In this document: piece by piece, positions 24,228-31,232 of the stretch
Numbering within the stretch: position 1 is the first letter of the stretch
Layout: each line of letters begins with the position of its first letter
Assembly: GCF_011759605.1 (NCBI RefSeq)
Contig: NZ_JAAOYX010000001.1
Span: forward strand, 744,001-808,000
Direction of reading: 5' to 3'
Origin: Luteibacter sp. SG786
GTDB lineage: Bacteria; Pseudomonadota; Gammaproteobacteria; Xanthomonadales; Rhodanobacteraceae
DNA length: 64,000 nucleotides
Made by a program: the position numbers and the translations under genes
Notes under the pieces: generated by a model
What the model was told of the DNA's origin: nothing
Databases searched by the model: none
The model's input: the letters and a program-made list of their open reading frames with translations, nothing else

Positions 24228-24276
24228 TCGAGTGGAGACGAGGCCGACGCGCTTCGCATCCCGCACCGGCTGACTT

Positions 24277-24891
24277 ATGCGAATCAATCTTCCTACATGG
24301 CTCACCCTGTTCCGAGTGCTCCTGCTCCCGGTCATGGTGATCGTCTACTACCTGCCGTTTCGTGGCGCCAACCTCGCGGCCGCGGTGGTTTTCGTCCTCG
24401 CCGCGGTCACCGATTGGCTCGACGGTTACCTGGCGCGCCGGTTGAACCTCACGTCGGCCTTCGGCGCCTTCCTGGACCCGGTGGCTGACAAGCTCATGAT
24501 CGCCGTGACCCTGTTCCTGCTGGTGCAGTCGCACCGGGGTGGGTGGCCAGGCATCCTGATGGCTGTGACCGCGTCCATCATCGTGGGGCGCGAGATCAGC
24601 GTGTCCGCGCTGCGCGAGTGGATGGCCCAGATCGGCGCGCGCTCCAAGGTGAAGGTCGCCTTCCTCGGCAAGCTGAAGACAGCCATGCAGATGGTGGCCC
24701 TGGTGGTGCTGCTGCTCCAGCACGATGCCGAAACCCTGCGGCTCTACCACATCGGCGAAGCGCTCCTGGTGGTAGCCGGCATCCTCACCATCTGGTCCGG
24801 TCTCGACTACCTGCGGGCTGCATGGCCAAGCCTGCGGGGAGATTCAGACGAAGTGAAGAAAAGTGAAAAAAATTCGGTGCAAAGTGGTTGA
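24277..24891 (+). CDS. pgsA: CDP-diacylglycerol-glycerol-3-phosphate 3-phosphatidyltransferase
   Basis: PgsA is an inner-membrane enzyme that makes phosphatidylglycerol phosphate. The CDP-alcohol phosphotransferase signature DWLDGYLARRLNLTSAFGAF followed by LDPVADKL is intact. Membrane segments are visible at NLPTWLTLFRVLLLPVMVIV, AAVVFVLAAVTDW and TAMQMVALVVLLL. The 204 residues exceed the usual 182-190 by a charged tail ending KKSEKNSVQSG. The tRNA promoter overlaps its stop codon. Confidence 0.95.
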   Translation: MRINLPTWLTLFRVLLLPVMVIVYYLPFRGANLAAAVVFVLAAVTDWLDGYLARRLNLTSAFGAFLDPVADKLMIAVTLFLLVQSHRGGWPGILMAVTASIIVGREISVSALREWMAQIGARSKVKVAFLGKLKTAMQMVALVVLLLQHDAETLRLYHIGEALLVVAGILTIWSGLDYLRAAWPSLRGDSDEVKKSEKNSVQSG

Positions 24892-24915
24892 CACATTCCC
24901 CATCTGATCTAAAAT
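24888..24915 (+). promoter_or_regulatory. Sigma-70 promoter of the tRNA-Gly gene
   Basis: A consensus -35 TTGACA (24888-24893) and a -10 TAAAAT (24910-24915) are separated by 16 bp. Transcription should start near 24922, eight bases before the mature tRNA-Gly. Confidence 0.85.
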
Positions 24916-24929
24916 AGCCGGACAACGAC

Positions 24930-25005
<76 letters not shown>

Positions 25006-25020
25006 AGTAATTCCACAAAG

Positions 25021-25047
25021 CCTCGGTCACCCGAGGTTTTGTTTTTT
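25021..25047 (+). terminator. Terminator after tRNA-Gly
   Basis: CCTCGG-TCAC-CCGAGG hairpin followed by TTTTGTTTTTT. It suggests tRNA-Gly is a separate transcription unit from tRNA-Cys. Confidence 0.9.
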
Positions 25048-25085
25048 AAGCGCTTCGCGGATACTCTTCGCGCTGCGCAAGCGAT

Positions 25086-25159
25086 GGCCGGGTGGCAGAG
25101 TGGTCATGCAGCGGACTGCAAATCCGCGTACGCCGGTTCGATTCCGACCTCGGCCTCCA
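25086..25159 (+). tRNA. tRNA-Cys(GCA)
   Basis: 74 nt with acceptor GGCCGGG / CTCGGCC, anticodon loop CTGCAAA, T loop GTTCGATTC and encoded CCA. Confidence 0.97.
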
Positions 25160-25168
25160 TCGCATTCC

Positions 25169-25202
25169 AAGGCGCACCCGCCAACGGCGGAGGCGCCTTT
25201 TT
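25169..25202 (+). terminator. Terminator between tRNA-Cys and tRNA-Leu
   Basis: AAGGCGC and GCGCCTT enclose a GC-rich loop that itself can pair (CCGCCAACGGCGG), followed by a run of T. It ends 8 bp before tRNA-Leu, so that tRNA either depends on readthrough or has a promoter inside this short stretch. Confidence 0.75.
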
Positions 25203-25209
25203 TCTTTCC

Positions 25210-25296
25210 GCCCGGATGGCGAAACCGGTAGACGCAAGGGACTTAAAATCCCTCATCCGAAAGGGTATGTGGGTTCGAGTCCCACTCCGGGCACCA
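25210..25296 (+). tRNA. tRNA-Leu(TAA)
   Basis: 87 nt with a long variable arm, acceptor GCCCGGA / TCCGGGC, anticodon loop CTTAAAA and encoded ACCA end. The accessory island starts immediately downstream. I did not find a second copy of its 3' end within the island. Confidence 0.97.
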
Positions 25297-25502
25297 TCTG
25301 ACAGGGGGCGGGGCGTTCCAGGCCGCTCCCAACTTGCGCTAAGCATCCCCGAAACTACTGAGAATAGGGCATCCGGCCACCCTGGGCGTCTCATCACATC
25401 TCCTCACGCCACTAGTGGTCCCGTACCAATGATGGGCGTGGCGTCGCTCGATAGCCGCTTCCTTGCGGCTCTTTGGTAATGGAGCTGAGTTACCTGTTTC
25501 GG

Positions 25503-26030
25503 TCAGTCGAGAAGGCTGATCGCAGCCGCGATCCCTGGGTAGACGGTCTGGATAGTGACATTGGGTGCGGCCGACGAGTGAGACTTCGTGTCTCCGGAGA
25601 AGGCTGCTCCAAATGTGTGCTGTTTCGCACCAGCTGGGAGGGTGATGGGATACCTAAATTCCGTGTGATCACCATAAACCCTGTCCGCCTTGCAGGTGCC
25701 GTCAAACAGCTGTGCTGCGCAGGGGTCCACCTTGGTCTGATTCGTATTGGTGATATCGACCTGCACGCGGGCAATGACATTGCCGTCCAATGACAGGTCT
25801 ACGGTTCCGCCAAAGACTGTACCCGGGCCGGCGAACACAATATGGCTTCCGGTAACAACGACGTGGGCGTAGACGACTTTCCCCGGTGTCGGCTGGCCTT
25901 CCACGGATAGGCTTGTACCCGTGGTGCTGTCCGCCATCGCTGACATCGGGATTAGACATGCAGCCGCAACCGCAACCGCCATAAAGCGCCGTCCTAGACC
26001 TCGCACTGAGTGGCCCATTGAGGCGACCAT
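25503..26030 (-). CDS. Secreted single Ig-like domain protein, cassette A
   Basis: The 175-residue product has a Sec signal (RRFMAVAVAAACLIPMSAMA) and a mature part starting DSTTGTSLSVEGQPTPG. The body has the alternating pattern of a bacterial Ig-like (Big_3_5-type) repeat: GGTVDLSLDGNVIARVQVD, FRYPITLPAGAKQHTFGAAF, SGDTKSHSSAAPNVTI. Two cysteines (PCAAQLFDGTC) may form a loop disulfide. It is a paralog of the gene at 29093: both mature proteins start DSTTGTS and share HVVVTG. It starts 11 bp after the two-Cys gene (GAGGA 8 nt before ATG 26030), so the pair is an operon. No membrane anchor is seen. Function unknown. Confidence 0.8.
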   Translation of the reverse strand: MVASMGHSVRGLGRRFMAVAVAAACLIPMSAMADSTTGTSLSVEGQPTPGKVVYAHVVVTGSHIVFAGPGTVFGGTVDLSLDGNVIARVQVDITNTNQTKVDPCAAQLFDGTCKADRVYGDHTEFRYPITLPAGAKQHTFGAAFSGDTKSHSSAAPNVTIQTVYPGIAAAISLLD

Positions 26031-26041
26031 TGTTCCGGTCC

Positions 26042-26356
26042 TCAATTCGAGCGAATGTTGGATGCGGTGCACGTATTGCCAGCATCGGCCGAATAGTTGA
26101 TGACCGCAATGGTCGCGGAGCGCGCCTGGGCGGAGAGCAAAACGGCAAGCATTGACTTGCCCGGGCCGGTGTTCGGATCGGGGAGGTAGACGATGCCGAA
26201 CTTGCAGGGGTAGCTCAGACCTTCTTTGAAGTCGACGTAGGCTTGCCCGGCAGTCGCGCCGACCGTGTTGATCGTACGGTTGTAGTCGTCGGTTGCCGAA
26301 GCCTGAAAGGAGACAGCGGCGATCAAGCCGCCGAGTAGCAGAGCAGAGATCTTCAT
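26042..26356 (-). CDS. Small secreted two-cysteine protein, cassette A
   Basis: 104 residues: a signal peptide (MKISALLLGGLIAAVSFQASA) and a roughly 83-residue mature domain. Its core PGKSMLAVLLSAQARSATIA is an amphipathic helix leading into a strand, bracketed by the only two cysteines (CKFGIVY and NTCTASNI). The paralog at 28691 has the same layout. The pattern recalls the OB-fold of AB5-toxin B subunits, but there is no direct evidence of function. GAGGGG lies 7 nt before ATG 26356. A palindromic 18-bp site is 89 bp upstream. Confidence 0.75.
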   Translation of the reverse strand: MKISALLLGGLIAAVSFQASATDDYNRTINTVGATAGQAYVDFKEGLSYPCKFGIVYLPDPNTGPGKSMLAVLLSAQARSATIAVINYSADAGNTCTASNIRSN

Positions 26357-26444
26357 GGATTTCCCCTCGGTTGGTTGCCACAGATGGCGACGGGATCATG
26401 CCGATACGACATTGGCCGGGTCTGTAGGCGGACATCCCTGCACA

Positions 26445-26462
26445 TGTAGGCGAACTCCTACA
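26445..26462. promoter_or_regulatory. Palindromic operator candidate upstream of cassette A
   Basis: TGTAGG-CGAACT-CCTACA is a perfect 6-N6-6 inverted repeat. It has the architecture of the GacA box (TGTAAG-N6-CTTACA) bound by NarL/LuxR-type response regulators. A second, imperfect copy (TGTAGG...CCTGCA) lies just next to it at 26423-26442. A related site occurs at 29718 upstream of cassette B. Confidence 0.6.
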
Positions 26463-26514
26463 AGATGTGGTCGGGAATGGAGGCGTCCGGCTTCCGTGAG
26501 CGTCCTCGGGGCAT

Positions 26515-26637
26515 TTACACAATGTCCGGAGAATAGGCGTGGTCGTTGGCGGCCGAGGATACCCCGAGCGCCTTGTTGATCGCCTCGGGGGTCGTCCACG
26601 GGTCGTCGGCGTCCGACTTCACCGGAATGCCGTGGCG
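26515..26637 (-). pseudogene. Possible C-terminal remnant of an unidentified gene
   Basis: Read leftward this stretch encodes HGIPVKSDADDPWTTPEAI and on to NDHAYSPDIV followed by a TAA at 26515. It looks like a natural protein end, but upstream its frame runs into the antisense of the acyltransferase fragment. I cannot name the family. It may be the leftover tail of a gene cut by the rearrangement that also truncated its neighbour. Confidence 0.3.
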
Positions 26638-26642
26638 GTCCT

Positions 26643-27008
26643 GTCGCGTATCTGCATGCGACAGGGCGGTTCTACGTTCCTTACAACATGGAGATGTTGG
26701 TTGGCATCATCGTCGGCCTTCCAGCTGTTGCGCTACTCTCTCGCCTCCCGTATCTAAAGCTCGACGAGCTGTTCGGAAACGTCAGCTATGGTGTTTATTT
26801 GAACCACATGCTCTTGCTTTGGATATTCGCCCACTTCGGAGCCTATCCACTTTCACCGCGGCAGGTGGTCGCGCTTGTAGCCATTGCGTTCGCATGGTCA
26901 TGGGTGACGTACCTCACGATTGAGCGCCCGGTCATCCGGATGAGGCATCGGCTCCGCCGTAAGGCGAAGGCTGAGAGTGCCATTGGAACCGCCGCTGGGG
27001 CGAGCTGA
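26643..27008 (+). pseudogene. Acyltransferase 3 family, C-terminal fragment
   Basis: About 120 codons remain of a membrane O-acyltransferase (OafA/YrhL type, about 350-400 residues when intact). The recognisable part starts AYLHATGRFYVPYNMEM and includes LDELFGNVSYGVYLNHMLLL and WVTYLTIERPVIRM, giving three membrane helices. The catalytic N-terminal half is missing, and no start codon with a ribosome site is evident; an internal ATG at 26688 could only make a 106-residue stub. It is most likely dead. Confidence 0.75.
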
Positions 27009-27496
27009 GCGCATGGCTGACGCCGCCGTCATGCCGTGGCGGTACGCTATCCCATAGGCGACGCTCCTCGCTTTAGCGAGGCCCATGGAGAGCCGAATCC
27101 CCGCGAACGGTAAAAAAGCGGGTCGGCCAGCATGGTCAATCCTTGATCAATGTGCACCGATTTTTAGACGTGAATTTGTACAACGGGCAAGTTGCACTCT
27201 AGTCAACGCCCCCTGATTAACAGTCAAGTGCTCTAACTGACAGGGCCGGGGCCGTTCTTCCAGAATATCGAACCCCATCACCCTGAACCTGGGCAATGAA
27301 TGCCTCGAATCACGGAACTGGAAGTTCATCCTCTTTGTTACCCTTCATTCCAGAGTAAGGGTTTGCCTTATTGGCCTATACGCCGATTCGACGTGGCTGG
27401 GTTGAAACCGATAACATCACCATCAGGTTCACCTTTTGGTTGGTCGCATATTTCGTACACAGGTCAATCCATGCCATCGCCATGGGAGGGTTTGTC
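27009..27496. other. Gene-free stretch upstream of the methyltransferase-like gene
   Basis: About 490 bp without a credible reading frame and visibly richer in A+T than the core genome. It holds the tRNA-Asn-like remnant described separately. The promoter of the gene at 27497 must lie in the right-hand part, but I could not pick convincing -35 and -10 boxes. Confidence 0.5.
27184..27250 (-). pseudogene. Degenerate tRNA-Asn(GTT)-like remnant
   Basis: On the minus strand the sequence reads CAGTTAGAGCACTTGACTGTTAATCAGG (split: CAGTTAGAGC, CTTGACTGTTAATCAGG), i.e. the end of a D arm and a full anticodon stem-loop with GTT (anticodon at 27221-27219). A T-arm-like GTTGA-CTAGAGT-GCAAC with one mismatch follows. 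The D arm is shortened and no matching acceptor stem is visible, so it is not a functional tRNA. It may mark an old integration site. Confidence 0.5.
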
Positions 27497-28237
27497 GTGC
27501 AGATCGCAGAAGTCCTTGAGCGCCAAAGGCATGTGGAAGGTATGCTCATGGAGGTAAGCGCCGCGGTGTGGTGCATCCTCCTTGAAGCCCAACACGCTAG
27601 TTGGCAGTGGTCCGGCGACCACGCCAGGGATTACCTGGAAATCGGCACATTCAAGGGCAAAGCTGCCAGCATCCTTGCGAGTTTTACGGCGGAGTACGGT
27701 AACCGGCTCGCCATAGTTGACCCCGAGGTACGTCCCGAGACCCGCTCCCTGCTAGACAGCATCACCTCTACCGTCAGCTATATGGAAATGCGGTCGGAGT
27801 TTCTTGCTCAAGGCGATTTCTTGCGGGCAAACCTGCGGAACCTGGCCTGGGCGCACATCGACGGGATGCACAGTTTCGCCGCCGTAGTTTCCGACGTATC
27901 CCTCTGCGAGCAGATGCTGGGCGACTACGGGATCATCTGCATCGATGACTTCCATACTGACCTGTATCCGCAGATCCCGGCCGCAGTCTACAAGTACCTA
28001 TACACCACGCCGACCGACCTCTGCGTGTTCCTGGTCGGATTCAATAAGGCTTACCTTTGCCGAAATGTTGCATTCCGGTACTTCAGCGAATTTGTGGGGA
28101 AGAACATCCATTGGTCCCTGAAGGAACTGGGCCATCTCGTCAGCCTCGTGAAGACCGGCCGGCACAGCCAGTTCGATGCCCACGCAATCGCTCCATTCCA
28201 GGGCGAGCACACCTTTGGAGCCTACGTCGGGCAGTAG
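27497..28237 (+). CDS. Class I SAM-dependent methyltransferase-like protein
   Basis: The 246-residue protein has ARDYLEIGTFKGKAASILAS, matching the SAM-binding motif I (E-x-G-x-x-x-G), then LAIVDPEV and a late block AHIDGMHSFAAVVSDVSL with GIICIDDFHTD, as in the Methyltransf_24 type linked to sugar or antibiotic tailoring. GTG 27497 is preferred because GGGAGGG lies six bases before it; ATG 27482 is an alternative. It is single and flanked by gene-poor DNA. Codon use is less GC-biased than in the core genes, suggesting transfer. The substrate is unknown. Confidence 0.7.
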   Translation: MQIAEVLERQRHVEGMLMEVSAAVWCILLEAQHASWQWSGDHARDYLEIGTFKGKAASILASFTAEYGNRLAIVDPEVRPETRSLLDSITSTVSYMEMRSEFLAQGDFLRANLRNLAWAHIDGMHSFAAVVSDVSLCEQMLGDYGIICIDDFHTDLYPQIPAAVYKYLYTTPTDLCVFLVGFNKAYLCRNVAFRYFSEFVGKNIHWSLKELGHLVSLVKTGRHSQFDAHAIAPFQGEHTFGAYVGQ

Positions 28238-28690
28238 CTATCCACACTAGTTGCGGACAATCACCGTGACTAGAAATCACTGTAAGAGCAGATTGACCGA
28301 CGGTGTAATACCGGACGTTCCACGGCAGAAGGCGGCGTCGCCAGGCGAGCTGGCGCAAGCAGCGAAGCTTTGTGAGGATTTTGGCGTATCGCGTTGATGC
28401 CGTTGTCGCCCACGGCTTAGCGAAAGTCTACGTACCGTCGGCTGCGGCAGTTGGCGCCGGGAGAACGGAAGGTGCACGCGATAGGTTGAACCCACCGCTA
28501 TCAGCCGTCGTCGACGGAGCTACCTTGAGGCCTAACTCGATAGGCGGTGGCCAACGTCACCCACAGGACATACGGTAATTCAATCGTTAAAAGAACGAGG
28601 GCATCAGGAGATACCCTCGCCCTACGTGGCGCCATGTCATTGGGGTGACCTCGCGATCACATGGCGCTCGACGCCGTCGCCTGCGCTCTA
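28238..28690. other. Gene-free stretch left of cassette B
   Basis: About 450 bp with no reading frame I would defend on either strand. Apart from a terminator-like hairpin at its right end, I see nothing in it. It may be decayed coding DNA. Confidence 0.45.
28597..28618 (-). terminator. Probable terminator of cassette B
   Basis: GAGGGCATC and GATACCCTC pair over nine positions with one mismatch and a 4-nt loop; on the minus strand it is followed by GTTCTTTTAA. It lies 73 bp beyond the stop of the small two-Cys gene. Confidence 0.6.
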
Positions 28691-29023
28691 TTACGAACGA
28701 TTCAGCGTGATACCGATCAGGCGAGGCCTTGCGCCTTCGCACACGGTATTGCTCACCACGAGAAGAACGGGCGTGTCGTTTGCCATGGCCGTGAGTGCCG
28801 CGGCGTAGAAGGTCTTGTAACCAGGATTATTGATGGTCGTCCCAGCAAGGTCCGTCGCCCCGCAACCTGCCGGATTGGGCATGGCGGTACCGGCGTTGAC
28901 GGAGAACGCCTCGGAGTTCCAGCCCGTGACGACCTGTTGAAGGTGGACGGGACCGACGGTCGTCTGTGCGAACGATGCCGAGCTAGCGAGCACCAGTGCT
29001 GTGCCAATGATGATGTTCTTCAT
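28691..29023 (-). CDS. Small secreted two-cysteine protein, cassette B
   Basis: 110 residues with signal peptide MKNIIIGTALVLASSASFAQ and about 90 mature residues. The core NPGYKTFYAAALTAMANDTP aligns without gaps to the cassette A paralog (PGKSMLAVLLSAQARSATIA). The flanking cysteines (AGCGATDL, NTVCEGARP) sit at near-identical spacing, 41 and 45 residues apart. It ends in a strand, LIGITLN. AAGGA precedes ATG 29023. It is 69 bp downstream of its Ig-like partner, the reverse order to cassette A. Function unknown; a B-subunit-like OB fold is one hypothesis. Confidence 0.75.
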   Translation of the reverse strand: MKNIIIGTALVLASSASFAQTTVGPVHLQQVVTGWNSEAFSVNAGTAMPNPAGCGATDLAGTTINNPGYKTFYAAALTAMANDTPVLLVVSNTVCEGARPRLIGITLNRS

Positions 29024-29092
29024 GTGTGTTCCTTTTCCATATGGATCCGACGCGTCTCACTCGGTAGTCGGTGAGAAGCGATCGAGGTGGCA

Positions 29093-29599
29093 TTAGTCGA
29101 GGACGGCGTCGATGATTCCCGCCATCGCACCCGGGTGCACCGGGGTGAGCGTTTGCGGTGCGGCATCCGAGCTGTGCGAGTCGGAGTCACCGGTATATCG
29201 GGCACCGATCGTATACGTGGCGACACCTTTGGGAAGGGTGACCGGGAACGTGACGTCGGTCTGGGTAGCCGTGTACTTGTAGGTGATGCAATACGTGAAG
29301 CTGGGATCAGGAATGCACTGTGCCGGTCCGATTCCAGTGGAGTTGTGCGCGTCGGCTTCAACGCTCAGAACGATCTCTCCATTGAGGGTGATCTGTACGT
29401 TTCCCCCACGCACCGCGGTGGGCGGCACGAATACCAGGTGTTTGCCGGTTACCACTACGTGGACGTTTACCTGGCGCCCGGGAACAGGCTTGCCGGTGAC
29501 TGAAAATGAAGTTCCGGTAGTGCTGTCGGCACTGGCGGTAGTGGCTACGACCAGGAGGAGGGCGCACAGCCCTGTGCGAAGTGAGGTGGCATGATTCAT
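29093..29599 (-). CDS. Secreted single Ig-like domain protein, cassette B
   Basis: 168 residues with a Sec signal (TGLCALLLVVATTASA) and a mature chain starting DSTTGTSFSVTGKPVPG. Ig-like strands include GGNVQITLNGEIVLSVEAD, VTFPVTLPKGVATYTIGA and YTGDSDSHSSDAAPQTL. Cysteines in PAQCIPDPSFTYC parallel the pair in the cassette A protein. GAGGT lies 5-6 nt before ATG 29599. An 18-bp GacA-box-like site is 118 bp upstream. No anchor is seen, so it should be periplasmic or exported. No known role. Confidence 0.8.
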   Translation of the reverse strand: MNHATSLRTGLCALLLVVATTASADSTTGTSFSVTGKPVPGRQVNVHVVVTGKHLVFVPPTAVRGGNVQITLNGEIVLSVEADAHNSTGIGPAQCIPDPSFTYCITYKYTATQTDVTFPVTLPKGVATYTIGARYTGDSDSHSSDAAPQTLTPVHPGAMAGIIDAVLD

Positions 29600-29717
29600 G
29601 CCGACCTCACCTTGTTTGCTGTTGCATTGGTTTTCCCCTTAGGCACGCCCTTCGTCAGGGCCGGGCTATGTTCGGTCGGGGCCGGAAAATCGTCTGTCAG
29701 ATATCACCGACGTAGCG

Positions 29718-29735
29718 TGTAAGGAAAACCTCACA
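29718..29735. promoter_or_regulatory. Palindromic operator candidate upstream of cassette B
   Basis: TGTAAG-GAAAAC-CTCACA is a 6-N6-6 repeat with one mismatch. It is even closer to the GacA box TGTAAG-N6-CTTACA than its counterpart at 26445. It lies between the divergent cassette B and the alpha/beta hydrolase gene, so it could serve either. Confidence 0.55.
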
Positions 29736-29870
29736 GATGCAGCGACTACCCGGCGGCTTTTTCACGACTCTTCGCTGTGGCCGAGGATGTCTCGATGGTG
29801 ATCACTTCCTGCAAGCCGAAGCTCCTTCTGCGGGTGAATACTTTTCGCCAAAACCTGTCCGGAGGCCGTC

Positions 29871-30665
29871 GTGAACCGTCGCGAGTTCTCGTCCCACTTG
29901 CTCCTCGGCCTGTCCGCCGTCGCTTTTTCGGCAAGAATCGCCGCTCGATCCGGACCTGGCGGGGTGGAGCAGGGCACCCGTCTCCCTCTGACCAAGGCGC
30001 GAAATGTGGTGATGGTTCACGGCCTTTTTGCCGACGGATCGTCGTGGTCGGAAGTGATTCCGAGACTCCAAGCCAAGGGTCTGAATGTCACATCGGTGCA
30101 GAACCCGCTGACGACGTTGCCCGAGGCAGTGGACGCCTGTCGCCGCGTATTGGATCGGCAGGATGGTCCGACCGTCCTCGTAGGCCATTCCTTCTCCGGG
30201 ATGATCGTTACCGAGGCCGGCGTGCATCCCAAGGTGTCTGCCCTGGTGTACGTTGCGGCGCGCGCGCCCGACGCCGGTGAGGACTACACCGCGCTTGCCA
30301 AGAAGTATCCGACGCCGCCCGCGTCCAAAGGCATCGTGTTCGACGGAGACGAAGGTCGGCTTACGGAAGAGGCCTTCCTTCGGGATTTCGCCGGAGACTT
30401 GCCGAGGGACCGCGCGCTGGCTCTCTACGCGGTCCAGGAGCCCTTCAAGAAAGCGCTGTTGACCGGTAAGACGACGAACGCTGCGTGGCGGCAAAAGCCC
30501 AGTTTTTATGCGGTATCGACCCAGGACCGCACGATCGATCCGGACCTCGAACGCTTCATGGCGAAGCGCATGAACGCGCAGACCATCGAGCTCGCGTCGA
30601 GCCACGTTTCATTGATTTCCCATCCGCAGGAAATTGCAGAACTCATCCTGCGTGCCGCCGGTTGA
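29871..30665 (+). CDS. Alpha/beta hydrolase with twin-arginine signal
   Basis: The 264-residue protein starts NRREFSSHLLLGLSAVAFSA, a plausible Tat signal, so it is probably exported folded. The hydrolase core shows an oxyanion loop MVHGLFADGSSW, the nucleophile elbow VLVGHSFSGMIV and a C-terminal His in SSHVSLISHPQEIAEL, with an acid candidate in STQDRTIDPD. This is the layout of esterase or hydroxynitrile-lyase-type enzymes. GGAGG precedes GTG 29871 by five bases. The substrate is unknown. It is divergent from cassette B. Confidence 0.85.
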   Translation: MNRREFSSHLLLGLSAVAFSARIAARSGPGGVEQGTRLPLTKARNVVMVHGLFADGSSWSEVIPRLQAKGLNVTSVQNPLTTLPEAVDACRRVLDRQDGPTVLVGHSFSGMIVTEAGVHPKVSALVYVAARAPDAGEDYTALAKKYPTPPASKGIVFDGDEGRLTEEAFLRDFAGDLPRDRALALYAVQEPFKKALLTGKTTNAAWRQKPSFYAVSTQDRTIDPDLERFMAKRMNAQTIELASSHVSLISHPQEIAELILRAAG

Positions 30666-30715
30666 CGTCACGGGAAGGAGCCGCTTGTTCAGCGGAATGG
30701 AAGAGCTCCAGGAAC

Positions 30716-31069
30716 TCAGTCGTTACGAACGAGCCAGGCGTTCGGCAGGTGCAGGCTCTCGCACCCATGTTGGCAGACCAGTGCGCTGCGCGGACCGGAA
30801 AATTCGAGGTGGGTACCGTCGGCCAGCGCGAGGACAAGCTGCGCGGGCTTGCCGGTACCCGACGCGTTGCCCAGGGTGCTTTTGACCACGGTGACTTCGA
30901 CCGTGAAGTTGTCCGGACCCCACGACCAGTTGGCCTCGCCCTCGTCCCCGTCGATGCGGATCTCGGCGGCGTCGCCCTTCTCGCCGCTGACCAGATGCCA
31001 GGATTCCTGCGAGCAGGCGGCGGTCAGGCAGGCGAGACAGGACAGGGCCGCGATGTACATTCGATTCAT
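30716..31069 (-). CDS. Small predicted lipoprotein
   Basis: 117 residues with signal MNRMYIAALSCLACLTAAC and Cys19 as lipid anchor. The mature part is beta-rich and acidic (AAEIRIDGDEGEANWSWG, NFTVEVTVVKSTL) and ends with a likely disulfide loop CQHGCESLHLPN. No family recognised. It lies between an exported hydrolase and a GntR regulator, both on the other strand, so its context says little. Confidence 0.65.
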   Translation of the reverse strand: MNRMYIAALSCLACLTAACSQESWHLVSGEKGDAAEIRIDGDEGEANWSWGPDNFTVEVTVVKSTLGNASGTGKPAQLVLALADGTHLEFSGPRSALVCQHGCESLHLPNAWLVRND

Positions 31070-31232
31070 CTGTCCGCTCCAGCTCGAGTTGCCACGTTAT
31101 CGGCCGGCTCCGGAGGGTCTTTAACGCATCGGGTGGGTATCGGCGGGCTTTCGGATTGACGCCCGGGGACGCCGCTGTGTAGCGTTGCCGCGCGAGATTG
31201 AACATCGCACTTACCTCTGGAGCGACACCATC

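Noticed and set aside
29746-29934. Short frame between cassette B and the alpha/beta hydrolase
   Set aside because: It overlaps the ribosome site and start of the hydrolase on the other strand and shows no recognisable domain or ribosome site.
25297-31070. Prophage or integrative element with integrase
   Set aside because: No integrase, recombinase, structural phage gene or repeat of the tRNA-Leu 3' end was found, so it is described only as an accessory island.
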